Source of the DNA: Pseudonocardia oceani
GTDB taxonomy: Bacteria; Actinomycetota; Actinomycetes; Mycobacteriales; Pseudonocardiaceae
Length of the DNA stretch: 64,000 bases
NCBI RefSeq assembly: GCF_019263585.2
Contig: NZ_JADQDF010000001.1
Coordinates: 6,454,501-6,518,500, forward strand
Reading direction: 5' to 3'
Part shown: piece after piece, positions 25,979 to 34,534 of the stretch
How positions within the stretch are numbered: position 1 is the stretch's first letter
Layout: each line of letters begins with the position of its first letter
Made by a program: the position numbers and the translations under genes
The notes under the pieces: generated by a model
The model's database searches: none
What the model saw: only the letters and a program-made list of their open reading frames with translations
Told to the model about the DNA's origin: nothing

Positions 25979-26578
25979 CTAGGGGGCGAGCGCCACCAGC
26001 GACGCCTCCCCGTTCCCCTCCTCCGACGCGAGCACCCGTAGGTGCCCGAACGCCGCCTCCAGCTCCCCGGGCACGGCGCGGAACGACCCGCCCGAGTCGC
26101 CCACCTCCGACAACACCGTGACCACGAGCAGGCCACCGGGCGCGAGGACGTCGACCAGGGCCGGGTAGAGCGCCGGGTCGCGGTAGCGCTGGCAGACCAC
26201 GACGTCGTAGGGGCCGGTGACCGGCAGTCCGAGCGTGAGGTCGTGCGCGATCCAGCTGACGCCCGGGGCGAGCGTCGCGCCCGCCGCGAGCCCGACCGGC
26301 GACACGTCCACCGCGTCGACGGCGAACCCGCGGCCCGCGAGCCACGCCGCCACCGCGCCCCGGCCGCAGGCGACGTCGAGCGCGCGCCCGCCGTCGGGCA
26401 GCAGGTGCTCGCGCCCCCGCAGCGCCCCCGGCGGCACCGGCGTGCCCGGACCCGCGACGGCGTGGCGGGCGTCCCAGCGGTCGGCTTCGGAGGAGGAACC
26501 CGCAGCCCCGGAGGAACCCCCAGCCCCGGAGGAACCCGCAGCCCCGGAGGATCCCGCGGCGGAGGACGGCTCACCCAC
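25979..26578 (-). CDS. Class I SAM-dependent methyltransferase
   Basis: This 199-residue methyltransferase contains motif I ALDVACGRGAVAAWLAGRGF, a following acidic residue in VDAVDVSP, and motif IV-like YDVVVCQRY. It resembles the thiopurine-methyltransferase and TehB-like group; the substrate is unknown. The GTG start overlaps the hisS stop by 8 bases. The first 33 residues are a Ser/Gly/Ala linker made of six-residue repeats (GSSGAA-like) encoded by an 18-bp tandem repeat, so the functional start could lie further in. Confidence 0.75.
   Translation of the reverse strand: MGEPSSAAGSSGAAGSSGAGGSSGAAGSSSEADRWDARHAVAGPGTPVPPGALRGREHLLPDGGRALDVACGRGAVAAWLAGRGFAVDAVDVSPVGLAAGATLAPGVSWIAHDLTLGLPVTGPYDVVVCQRYRDPALYPALVDVLAPGGLLVVTVLSEVGDSGGSFRAVPGELEAAFGHLRVLASEEGNGEASLVALAP
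26492..26555. repeat. 18-bp tandem repeat inside the methyltransferase N-terminus
   Basis: About three and a half units resembling GGAGGAACCCGCAGCCCC are seen. Units keep the reading frame and encode six residues each. Confidence 0.7.
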
Positions 26579-27836
26579 CGAGCAGCGACACGATCTCGTC
26601 GACGACGGAGCCGAGCGCCACCGGCCGCTGCTCCCCCGACAGCAGGTCCTTGACGCCGACGGTGCCGGCCTCGAGGTCGCGGTCGCCGAGCACGAGCGCG
26701 TAGCGCGCGCCGGAGCGGTCGGCGGACTTCATCGCGCCCTTGAGCCCGCGCCCGCCGTAGGAGACGTCGACGCGGACCCCGGCCCGGCGCAGCGCCCCGG
26801 CCAGCACGACGAGCCGGCTCTTCGCGGCGTCGCCCAGCGGCACCCCGAACACCTCGACGCGAGCCTGCGACCAGGGCGAGACGCCCTCGGCGCGGCAGGC
26901 GAGCAGCGTCCGGTCGACGCCGATCCCGAAGCCGACGCCCGACAGCGGCTGCCCCCCGAGCGTCGCCATCAGCCCGTCGTAGCGCCCGCCGCCGCCGATG
27001 CCCGACTGCGCGCCCAGCCCGTCGTGGACGAACTCGAACGTGGTCTTCGTGTAGTAGTCGAGCCCGCGCACCATCCGCGGGTTCTCCACGTAGGCCACGC
27101 CGAGGTCGTCGAGGTGCGCCTTGACCGCGTCGTGGTGATCCTTCGCGGCCGCCGAGAGGTGGTGCAGCAGCAGCGGCGCGTCGGCCGTGAGCGTGCGGAC
27201 CTCGGGCCGCTTGTCGTCGAGCACGCGCAGCGGGTTGACCCGGGCGCGCTCGCGGGTGGCCTCGTCGAGGTCGAGCCGGGACAGGAAGTCGGTGAGCAGC
27301 GCGCGGTAGGCGGGGCGGCTCTCCTCGTCGCCCAGCGAGGTGAGCTCGAGACGATACGCGCGCAGGCCCAGCGCCCGGAACCCCTCGTCGGCGACGGCGA
27401 TGACCTCGGCGTCCAGCGCCGGGTCGTCGATGCCGATCGCCTCGATCCCGACCTGCTGCAGCTGCCGGTAGCGCCCCGCCTGCGGGCGCTCGTAGCGGAA
27501 GAACGGGCCCGCGTAGTAGAGCTTGACCGGCAGACCGGCGCGGTCGAGGCCGTGCTCGATCACCGAGCGTACGACGCCCGCGGTGCCCTCGGGACGCAGC
27601 GTCACCGAGCGCTCGCCGCGGTCGGCGAAGGTGTACATCTCCTTGCTGACGACGTCGGTCGACTCGCCGACGCCCCGGGCGTAGAGCCCGGTGTCCTCGA
27701 AGACCGGCAGCTCCAGCAACCCGTAGCCGGCCCGCCCGGCGGCCGCGACGAGCGTGTCGCGCACGTGCGCGAACGCGGCCGAGTCGGGCGGGGTGTACTC
27801 GGGGATCCCCTTGGGCGCGGCGAACGGCGTGCTCAC
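26571..27836 (-). CDS. hisS: Histidyl-tRNA synthetase
   Basis: This 421-residue class II synthetase has motif 1 region GLLELPVFEDTGLYARGVGE, motif 2 TLRPEGTAGVVRSVIEHG, the HisRS-specific RGLDYYTKTTFEF, GIGGGGRYDGL and SGVGFGIGVDRTLLA, and a C-terminal anticodon-binding domain from about residue 325. The GTG start overlaps the end of the upstream hydrolase gene by 4 bases, a gene pair that matches M. tuberculosis Rv2581c-hisS. No oddities were found. Confidence 0.96.
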   Translation of the reverse strand: MSTPFAAPKGIPEYTPPDSAAFAHVRDTLVAAAGRAGYGLLELPVFEDTGLYARGVGESTDVVSKEMYTFADRGERSVTLRPEGTAGVVRSVIEHGLDRAGLPVKLYYAGPFFRYERPQAGRYRQLQQVGIEAIGIDDPALDAEVIAVADEGFRALGLRAYRLELTSLGDEESRPAYRALLTDFLSRLDLDEATRERARVNPLRVLDDKRPEVRTLTADAPLLLHHLSAAAKDHHDAVKAHLDDLGVAYVENPRMVRGLDYYTKTTFEFVHDGLGAQSGIGGGGRYDGLMATLGGQPLSGVGFGIGVDRTLLACRAEGVSPWSQARVEVFGVPLGDAAKSRLVVLAGALRRAGVRVDVSYGGRGLKGAMKSADRSGARYALVLGDRDLEAGTVGVKDLLSGEQRPVALGSVVDEIVSLLGG

Positions 27837-28534
27837 AGCCCGCGCCCCGGCGCCGGCGTGTCGAGGCCCTGCAGGAACGGGTTGGACGCCCGCTCCCGGC
27901 CGATGGTCGTGGTGGCGCCGTGCCCGGGCAGGACCAGCGCCTCGTCGGAGCGGGTGAGCAGCTTGTCGCGCAGGCTGACCAGCATCTGCTGGTGGTCGCC
28001 CCCGGGCAGGTCGGTGCGCCCGATCGAGCCGGCGAACAGCGTGTCACCGGCGATGATCACCTCGGCGCCCGCGCCGTCGTCGGCGGCCGAGGTCGGCGTG
28101 AAGATCACGGACCCGCGCGTGTGGCCCGGGGTGTGGTCGACGCGCAGCGTGAGCCCGGCGAGGTCGAGCGTCGCGCCGTCGGCCATCTCCTCGACCGACC
28201 GCGGCTCGCGCATCTCCAGGCGCCCGCCGAAGAACGCGGCCGACTCCCGGGACAGCCCCTTCATCGGGTCGGCGAGCATCTCGCGGTCCTCGGGGTGGAT
28301 CCACGCGGCGATGTCGTGGCCGTCGCACACCGGGGTGACGCTGAACGTGTGGTCGAAGTGCCCGTGGGTGAGCAGCACGGCGACCGGGGTCAGCCGGTGC
28401 TCGGCCAGCAGCGCGTCGAGCTGTTCGACGGCGTCCTGGCCGGGGTCGACGACGACGCACGCCTCCCCCGGACCGGGGGCCACGACGTAGCAGTTGGTCT
28501 GGAACGAACCTGCGGGGAATCCGGCGACGAGCAC
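27833..28534 (-). CDS. Metallo-beta-lactamase-fold hydrolase, glyoxalase II-like
   Basis: This 233-residue hydrolase of the Rv2581c type starts FPAGSFQTNCYVV and has the metal motif LLTHGHFDHTFSV (HxHxDH), the second histidine in VDHTPGHTRGSVIF, Asp in IIAGDTLFAGSIGRTDL, and VLPGHGATTTIGRE. These features suggest hydrolysis of thioesters such as hydroxyacylglutathione-like or mycothiol-linked substrates; the true substrate is not known. The GTG start at 28534 lacks a ribosome binding site; TACGCT lies 6 bases upstream. Confidence 0.88.
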   Translation of the reverse strand: MLVAGFPAGSFQTNCYVVAPGPGEACVVVDPGQDAVEQLDALLAEHRLTPVAVLLTHGHFDHTFSVTPVCDGHDIAAWIHPEDREMLADPMKGLSRESAAFFGGRLEMREPRSVEEMADGATLDLAGLTLRVDHTPGHTRGSVIFTPTSAADDGAGAEVIIAGDTLFAGSIGRTDLPGGDHQQMLVSLRDKLLTRSDEALVLPGHGATTTIGRERASNPFLQGLDTPAPGRGL

Positions 28535-28540
28535 CCGACC

Positions 28541-28546
28541 AGCGTA
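28541..28546 (-). promoter_or_regulatory. -10 element, leaderless hydrolase-hisS transcript
   Basis: TACGCT on the minus strand lies 6 bases before the GTG at 28534, within the 67-bp divergent gap to ppiB. Confidence 0.45.
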
Positions 28547-28601
28547 GAGGCCGGTGCCGATCGCTATCGTGTCGGCCGATCGGCGGACACGGAGGAGCAC
28601 G

Positions 28602-29426
28602 GTGGCGACCAACCAGATGCGGCGCGAGGCGGCCAAGCGCAAGCTCGAGCGCCAGCAGGAACGGCGGGCCCAGCAGGCGCAGCGCCGCAGGCGGGTCGCG
28701 GTGATCACCTCGGTGGCCGTCGTGGTCGTGGTCCTCGTCGGGCTCGTGCTGCTCACGACGCTCACCGGCGGCGGGGGCGACGACACCGCCGCCGCGCCGA
28801 GCACCGACCCCGCCGCCCCGGCCGAGATCGTGCCGCTCCCGGTGCGCTCCACGCCGCTGCCGAACCCCACCGACTGCGCCTACGTCGCGGGCGGCGAGGC
28901 CGCGAAGCCCGCCACGCCCCCGCCCGCCACCGGCGTGTCCGCCGAGGGCACCGTGGGCGTCACGCTGGCGACGAGCGCGGGCACCGTGCCCCTGACGCTC
29001 GACCGCGCGCTGGCGCCGTGCACCGTCAACAGCTTCGTCAGCCTGGCGCAGCAGGGCTACTACGACGGCACGCCGTGCCACCGCCTCACCACCGCCCCGG
29101 GCCTGCAGGTCCTGCAGTGCGGCGACCCGACCGGCACCGGCACCGGCGGCCCCGGCTACACCATCCCCGACGAGGTCTTCCCCGAGCTGACCTACGGCCG
29201 CGGCATCCTCGCGATGGCCAAGACGGCGGCTCCCGACAGCGGCGGCAGCCAGTTCTTCATGGTCTTCGGCGACGCCGGGCTGCCGCCGGAGTACACGGCG
29301 TTCGGCTCGATCGCGCCCGAGGGCCTCGCCGTCATCGACGGGGTCGCCGCGGCCGGTGCGACGCCCGAGGGCGACGGGGAGCCCAACACCCCCGTCACGA
29401 TCGACTCGGCCGTCGTCGCCGGCTGA
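28602..29426 (+). CDS. ppiB: Membrane-anchored peptidyl-prolyl isomerase (cyclophilin)
   Basis: This 274-residue protein has a basic cytosolic N-terminus (residues 1-32), one membrane helix (about 33-55), an Ala/Pro-rich linker and a C-terminal cyclophilin domain. The domain has NSFVSLAQQGYYDGTPCHRL, GGPGYTIPDE, LAMAKTAAPDSGGSQFFMVF and PEYTAFGSI. It should catalyse proline isomerisation outside the membrane. The active-site Arg expected in FHR appears in CHRL. A GGAGG site precedes the GTG at 28602. The position next to the Rv2581c-type gene mirrors M. tuberculosis Rv2582. Confidence 0.92.
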   Translation: MATNQMRREAAKRKLERQQERRAQQAQRRRRVAVITSVAVVVVVLVGLVLLTTLTGGGGDDTAAAPSTDPAAPAEIVPLPVRSTPLPNPTDCAYVAGGEAAKPATPPPATGVSAEGTVGVTLATSAGTVPLTLDRALAPCTVNSFVSLAQQGYYDGTPCHRLTTAPGLQVLQCGDPTGTGTGGPGYTIPDEVFPELTYGRGILAMAKTAAPDSGGSQFFMVFGDAGLPPEYTAFGSIAPEGLAVIDGVAAAGATPEGDGEPNTPVTIDSAVVAG

Positions 29427-29469
29427 CCACCGGCGGCGGTCACCGACCGTGCTCGGGCACGATCGGTGC

Positions 29470-31014
29470 GTGCTCCCCCGCCCGGTCGTGTGCGCGCTGC
29501 TCGCGCTGGCCGTGCTCGCGCTGGCCGCGTGCGGCGGGCCCGCCCCGCTCGACGGGACCGTGCGCGTCGAGCAGGGCGAGCTCCGCGGCCTGCTCGACGG
29601 CGACGTCCTGCGCTTCGGCGACGTCCCCTACGCCGCCCCGACGCCGCGCTGGGTGCCGCCGCGCCCGCCGGAGCCGTGGACCGGCGTCCGCGACGCCACC
29701 GGCCCGGGCTCGCGCTGCCCGCAGACCGCCGCGGCGCCCGGCGTCCCGCACGCCACCGCGGCGAGCACCGACGAGGACTGCCTGACCCTCGACGTCACCG
29801 TCCCCGCCGGCACCACCACCGACGCCCGCCTGCCCGTGCTGGTGTGGCTGCACGGCGGCGGGTTCTCCGCGGGAGCGGGCGCCGACTACGACCCGCGCCG
29901 GCTCGCGCGCGCCGGGCTCGTCGTCGTCACCGTCAACTACCGCTTGGGCCCGCTGGGCTTCCTCGCCCTGCCGGAGCTGTCCGGGTCGGGCGCGTTCGGC
30001 ATCCAGGACCAGCAGGCCGCGCTGGTCTGGGTGGCGCGCAACGCCGCCGCGTTCGGCGGCCACCCGGAGCTGGTCACGCTGGCCGGGGAGTCGGCGGGGG
30101 CCGACGGCGTGTGCGCGCAGCTCGCCTCCCCCGCCGCGGGCGGGCTGTTCGCGCGGGCGGTGATGCAGAGCGGCGGCTGCGGCGCCGCCAACGTCGTCGA
30201 CGTCATCGGGCCCGGCACCGGCCCGGTGGGCGACACGTGGAAGGCGCTGCCCGTCGCCGAGGACATGGGCGAGACGACGGCCGACGCCCTGGGCTGCGAC
30301 GACGGCGACGACCGGCTCGCCTGCCTGCGCGCGCTGCCCGTCGAGCGGCTCGTCGGCGCGCCCGGCTACTGGAGCCCGGCGGTCGGCACGCCCACGCTGC
30401 CGCGCCGCCCGTCGGACGTGCTGGCGCAGGCGCCGCCGGTGCCGGTGCTCGCGGGCACCGTGCGCGACGAGGGCATCCTGTTCACGAACGCCTTCCTCCC
30501 GACGCTCGACCCGTCGACGTTCCGGACGCTGTTGGCCCGGGCCGCGGGCGACCGGGCCCGCGAGGCCGGCCGCGCCTACGCCCCCGGCGACCGCAGCCCG
30601 TCGCGCGCCTGGGCCGACGTCGTCACCGACCGGGCCTACGCCTGCCCCGCGCTCACCACCTACGACCGCCTCGCCGGCCGGGGGCCAGTGTTCGTCTACG
30701 AGTTCGCCGACACCCGCGCGCCCTCGCCGTTCGCCGCGCCCGCCCCCGACCTCGCCGACGGCGTGGTCCACGGCGCCGAGGTCCCCTACCTGTTCGACCT
30801 GCGGCCCGGTCCCCCGCTGACCGCCGCGCAGCAGGGCACCGCCACCGACCTCGTGGCGGCGTGGGCGCGGTTCGCCCGCACCGGCGACCCCGGATGGCCG
30901 ACCTGGGGCGACGGCGGCCCGGTCCGGACGATCACCGCGGGCGCGGCGGCCGACGTCCCGGCCGCGGAGTTCGCGGCGGCCCACCACTGCGGGCTGTGGG
31001 CCGACCAGACCTGA
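29470..31014 (+). CDS. Carboxylesterase family lipoprotein
   Basis: This 514-residue secreted type-B carboxylesterase starts with a signal peptide ending in lipobox LAAC (Cys21). It carries RFGDVPYAAPTPRWVPP, the oxyanion motif WLHGGGFSAG, nucleophile motif LAGESAGADG and the catalytic His region VHGAEVPYLFDL. Four or more additional cysteines suggest disulfides. The natural ester is unknown. The GTG at 29470 has no ribosome binding site; CACGAT lies 6 bases upstream. Confidence 0.87.
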   Translation: MLPRPVVCALLALAVLALAACGGPAPLDGTVRVEQGELRGLLDGDVLRFGDVPYAAPTPRWVPPRPPEPWTGVRDATGPGSRCPQTAAAPGVPHATAASTDEDCLTLDVTVPAGTTTDARLPVLVWLHGGGFSAGAGADYDPRRLARAGLVVVTVNYRLGPLGFLALPELSGSGAFGIQDQQAALVWVARNAAAFGGHPELVTLAGESAGADGVCAQLASPAAGGLFARAVMQSGGCGAANVVDVIGPGTGPVGDTWKALPVAEDMGETTADALGCDDGDDRLACLRALPVERLVGAPGYWSPAVGTPTLPRRPSDVLAQAPPVPVLAGTVRDEGILFTNAFLPTLDPSTFRTLLARAAGDRAREAGRAYAPGDRSPSRAWADVVTDRAYACPALTTYDRLAGRGPVFVYEFADTRAPSPFAAPAPDLADGVVHGAEVPYLFDLRPGPPLTAAQQGTATDLVAAWARFARTGDPGWPTWGDGGPVRTITAGAAADVPAAEFAAAHHCGLWADQT

Positions 31015-31049
31015 GGACCTGCCCCGATCGTGGCCGGTGACCGGCCCAC

Positions 31050-31055
31050 TAGCCT
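31050..31055 (+). promoter_or_regulatory. -10 element, leaderless DUF4232 gene
   Basis: TAGCCT lies 6 bases before the ATG at 31062, and no ribosome binding site is visible. Confidence 0.45.
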
Positions 31056-31061
31056 GCCCCG

Positions 31062-31631
31062 ATGATCGTCGGACGGCACCTCGCGCTCGTCCCGGTCCTG
31101 CTCGCGGCGCTGGTGGCCTGCGGCGGCACGGCCACCACCCCGACGGCACCACCCCCCGCGACGACGACGGTCGCCCCGACGACGACCTCTGCCCCCGCGA
31201 CGGCGCAGCCCGCCCCGGCGCGTTGCGTCGCCGGCGACCTGGAGCTCTCCCTCGGGGCGCCCACCGGCGAGGGCCAGCGCACGGTGCAGGTCGTCTACAC
31301 CAACGTCTCCGACCGCCCCTGCGAGGCGCGCGGGGTGCCCGGCCTCGACCTGCGCGGCCCCGACGACCCCGTCTACGGCCCGTCGTACTCGGTGTTCCGC
31401 CAGGGCGCCGACCAGGAGCACGCGGCAGTGACCGTGGCGCCGGGCTCGACGGTGTCGGCGCCGCTGACCTACCTCACCGACCCCGCCGGCTGGCTGCCCG
31501 CCGAGCTCGTCACCACCCCGCCCGGCGACACCGCGCAGCTCACCGTGCCGTGGAACGGCGAACCGGTGCTCCGCCAGGACGGCGCCACCCGCCCCGGCAC
31601 CTACATCGGCCCGCTGGCCGCCGCCGCGTAG
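31062..31631 (+). CDS. DUF4232 family lipoprotein
   Basis: This 189-residue exported protein has a signal peptide with a lipobox-like LVAC (Cys20), then a Thr/Pro/Ala linker of about 30 residues and a C-terminal beta-rich domain. Features of DUF4232 are VVYTNVSDRPCEARGVPGLD and a two-cysteine pattern. The function is unknown. It converges with relA with only 12 bp between the stop codons, so antisense read-through is possible. Confidence 0.75.
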   Translation: MIVGRHLALVPVLLAALVACGGTATTPTAPPPATTTVAPTTTSAPATAQPAPARCVAGDLELSLGAPTGEGQRTVQVVYTNVSDRPCEARGVPGLDLRGPDDPVYGPSYSVFRQGADQEHAAVTVAPGSTVSAPLTYLTDPAGWLPAELVTTPPGDTAQLTVPWNGEPVLRQDGATRPGTYIGPLAAAA

Positions 31632-31643
31632 TGCCGCCGGGCG

Positions 31644-33959
31644 TCAGGACGCGCTGGTCACCCGGTACACGTCGTAGACGCCCTCGACGTTGCGCACCGT
31701 CCGCAGCAGGTGCCCGAGGTGCTTCGGGTCGCCCATCTCGAAGCTGAACCGGGACACCGCGACGCGGTCGCGCGAGGTCGTGACCGACGCCGACAGGATG
31801 TTGACCTTCTCGTCGGCGAGGACCTTGGTGATGTCGGAGAGCAGGCGGTGCCGGTCGAGCGCCTCGGCCTGGATGGCCACGAGGAACACCGACCCCGCCG
31901 ACACCGACCAGGCGACGTCGACGAGCCGCTCCGCGCGGCTCTGCAGCTCGGTGGCGTTGGTGCAGTCGGTGCGGTGCACCGAGATGCCGCCGCCGCGGGT
32001 GACGAAGCCGAGGATGTCGTCGCCGGGCACGGGCGTGCAACAGCGGGCGAGCTTCGTGTAGAGGTCGGCCAGGTCGGCCGACTCCCCCTTGACGACGACG
32101 CCCGCGTCGCCGGTGGCGCGGCGCGTGCGGATCGTCGACGGGGTCGAGCGCTCGGCGAGCTCCTCCTCGGCGTCCTCCATGCCGCCCAGCAGGGCGACGA
32201 GGCGCTGCACGACGTGCCGGGCGCTGACGTGGCCCTCGCCGACCGCGGCGTAGAGTCCGGACAGGTCGGGGAAGTGCAGCTCGCGCGACAGCGCGGCCAT
32301 CGAGTCGGCCGACACGAGGCGCTGCAGGGGCATCCCGGTGCGGCGGGCCTCGCGCGTGATGGCCTCCTTGCCGCTCTCGATCGCCTCCTCGCGGCGCTCC
32401 TTGGCGAACCACTGCTTGATCTTGGTGCGGGCGCGCGGGGACGCGGCGAAGGCGAGCCAGTCGCGGCTGGGCCCCGCGCCCTCGGCCTTGGAGGTGAAGA
32501 TCTCGACGACGTCGCCGGACTCGAGCTTGCGCTCCAGCGCCACCAGCCGGCCGTTGACGCGGCTGCCGATGCAGCGGTTGCCGACCTCGGTGTGCACGGC
32601 GTAGGCCAGGTCGACCGGGGTGGAGCCCTGCGGCAGCGTGATGACGTCGCCCTTGGGCGTGAAGACGAAGATCTCCTTGGTGCCCAGGTCGAAGCGCAGC
32701 GACTCCAGGAAGTCGCCGGGGTCGGCCGCCTCCCGCTGCCAGTCGAGCAGCTGGCGCATCCAGGACATGTCGTCGACGTCGACGGTGCTGCCCGTGTGCG
32801 AGCCCTTGGTCTCCTTGTAGCGCCAGTGCGCCGCGATGCCGTACTCGGCGGTGTGGTGCATGTCGCGGGTGCGGATCTGGCACTCCAGTGGCTTGCCGTC
32901 CGGCCCGATGACGGTCGTGTGCAGCGACTGGTAGACCCCGAAGCGCGGCTGCGCGATGTAGTCCTTGAACCGCCCCGGCATCGGCTGCCACAGCGCGTGC
33001 ACCATGCCCATCGCGGCGTAGCAGTCGCGCACCTCGTCGACCATGACCCGCACGCCGACCAGGTCGTGGATGTCGTCGAAGTCGCGGCCCTTGACGATCA
33101 TCTTGCGGTAGATCGACCAGTAGTGCTTGGGCCGGCCCTCGACGGTGGCGGCGATCCGCGCGGCGTCGAGCTGCTGGGTGACCTCGTCGATGACCTGCTT
33201 GAGGTAGGTGTCGCGCGAGGGCGCACGGGTGGCGACCAGCCGCACGATCTCGGAGTACTTCTTCGGGTGCAGGATCGCGAAGGACAGGTCCTCCAGCTCC
33301 CACTTGACCGTGGCCATCCCGAGCCGGTGCGCGAGCGGGGCGAAGACCTCGAGAGTCTCGCGCGCCTTCTTCGCCTGCTTCTCCGGCGGCAGGAACCGCA
33401 TCGTCCGCATGTTGTGCAGCCGGTCGGACAGCTTGATCACCAGCACGCGGGGGTCGCGGGCCATCGCGACGATCATCTTGCGGATCGTCTCGGCCTCTGC
33501 CGCGTTGCCGAACTCGACCTTGTCGAGCTTCGTGACGCCGTCGACGAGGTGCGCCACCTCGTCGCCGAACTCGGTGCGCAGGTCGTCGAGGGAGTACCCG
33601 GTGTCCTCGACGGTGTCGTGCAGCAGCGCCGCCACCAGCGTCGTCGTGTCCATGCCCAGCTCGGCGAGGATCGTGGCGACCGCGAGCGGGTGCGTGATGT
33701 ACGGGTCGCCGGACTTGCGCTTCTGGCCCTCGTGCTTGACGTCGGCCACGTCGAACGCGCGCTGCAGCAGCGCGAGGTCGGCCTTCGGGTGCAGCGTCCG
33801 GTGGATGCTCGCCAGCGGTTCCAGCACCGGGGCGACGACGGCCACCCGCTGCGGGGTCATCCGGCGTGCGATGCGGGCGCGGACGCGCCGGGTGGCCGAG
33901 GGCTTGGCGGGCCCGTCCGGCGTGGGGACCGGGGGCGCCACCGGCTGGACTTCGGTCAC
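31644..33959 (-). CDS. relA: Bifunctional (p)ppGpp synthetase/hydrolase
   Basis: This 771-residue Rel protein controls the stringent response. The hydrolase domain has the HD motif in ALLHDTVEDTGYSLDDL (H114-D115) and SDRLHNMRTMRFLPPEKQ. The synthetase domain has IYRKMIVKGRDFDDIHDLVG and FGVYQSLHTTVIGPDG. A TGS domain (EIFVFTPKGDVITLPQGST) and a C-terminal ACT domain (VNILSASVTTSRDRVAVSRF) follow. It has the full length of a typical actinobacterial Rel. GTG at 33959 is the start: a TATCGT lies exactly 6 bases before it and there is no ribosome binding site, so the gene may be leaderless. Confidence 0.96.
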   Translation of the reverse strand: MTEVQPVAPPVPTPDGPAKPSATRRVRARIARRMTPQRVAVVAPVLEPLASIHRTLHPKADLALLQRAFDVADVKHEGQKRKSGDPYITHPLAVATILAELGMDTTTLVAALLHDTVEDTGYSLDDLRTEFGDEVAHLVDGVTKLDKVEFGNAAEAETIRKMIVAMARDPRVLVIKLSDRLHNMRTMRFLPPEKQAKKARETLEVFAPLAHRLGMATVKWELEDLSFAILHPKKYSEIVRLVATRAPSRDTYLKQVIDEVTQQLDAARIAATVEGRPKHYWSIYRKMIVKGRDFDDIHDLVGVRVMVDEVRDCYAAMGMVHALWQPMPGRFKDYIAQPRFGVYQSLHTTVIGPDGKPLECQIRTRDMHHTAEYGIAAHWRYKETKGSHTGSTVDVDDMSWMRQLLDWQREAADPGDFLESLRFDLGTKEIFVFTPKGDVITLPQGSTPVDLAYAVHTEVGNRCIGSRVNGRLVALERKLESGDVVEIFTSKAEGAGPSRDWLAFAASPRARTKIKQWFAKERREEAIESGKEAITREARRTGMPLQRLVSADSMAALSRELHFPDLSGLYAAVGEGHVSARHVVQRLVALLGGMEDAEEELAERSTPSTIRTRRATGDAGVVVKGESADLADLYTKLARCCTPVPGDDILGFVTRGGGISVHRTDCTNATELQSRAERLVDVAWSVSAGSVFLVAIQAEALDRHRLLSDITKVLADEKVNILSASVTTSRDRVAVSRFSFEMGDPKHLGHLLRTVRNVEGVYDVYRVTSAS

Positions 33960-33965
33960 GGCCCC

Positions 33966-33971
33966 ACGATA
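33966..33971 (-). promoter_or_regulatory. -10 element, leaderless relA
   Basis: TATCGT on the minus strand lies 6 bases before the GTG at 33959. The 26-bp gap to apt leaves little room for anything else. Confidence 0.5.
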
Positions 33972-33985
33972 GTCGCCCCGGCGGG

Positions 33986-34534
33986 TCAGGCGTGCAGCAG
34001 CGCGTGCACCGGGATCGGGTCGAGCACCGCCCGCCCCGCCAGCGCGGTGAGCTCCAGCAGCGCGCCGAACCCGACGACCACGGCCCCGGCGTCGGTCAGC
34101 AGCGCCGCCGTGGCCGCCGCGGTGCCGCCCGTGGCGAGCACGTCGTCGACGACGAACACGCGCGCGCCCGGCGGCACGGTGTCGGCGGGGAGCTCCAGGG
34201 TGGCGGTGCCGTACTCGAGGTCGTAGGTGCGCGACCCGGCGACGCGGGGCAGCTTGCCCGCCTTGCGGACCGGCACCACCCCGGTCCCGGCGACGAGCGC
34301 CACCGCGGCCCCCAGCAGGAACCCGCGGGCCTCGATCCCGGCGACGAGATCGGCGTCGGCCACCCGCGCGGCCAGCTCCGTCGCAACCGTCGTGAACGCG
34401 CGCGCGTCGGCGAAGACCGGGGTCAGGTCCCGGAACAGGATGCCGGGGCGCGGGTAGTCCGGGACGTCCTGCACCAGGCCCAGGACGTGGGTGAGCGAGC
34501 CGTCCTCGTCGAGGTCGGGGTCGGCGACCGTCAC
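33986..34534 (-). CDS. apt: Adenine phosphoribosyltransferase
   Basis: This 182-residue enzyme makes AMP from adenine and PRPP. It contains VQDVPDYPRPGILFRDLTPV, AGIEARGFLLGAAVAL and the PRPP loop VFVVDDVLATGGTAAAT. The GTG start overlaps the secF stop codon by 4 bases, so apt is translated with secF. In M. tuberculosis a lipoprotein gene (Rv2585c) lies between apt and secF; it is absent here. The length is normal. Confidence 0.95.
   Translation of the reverse strand: MTVADPDLDEDGSLTHVLGLVQDVPDYPRPGILFRDLTPVFADARAFTTVATELAARVADADLVAGIEARGFLLGAAVALVAGTGVVPVRKAGKLPRVAGSRTYDLEYGTATLELPADTVPPGARVFVVDDVLATGGTAAATAALLTDAGAVVVGFGALLELTALAGRAVLDPIPVHALLHA

Noticed and set aside
26492..26555. Possible CRISPR-like array
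   Set aside because: Units are adjacent with no spacers, and they are in frame inside a gene.
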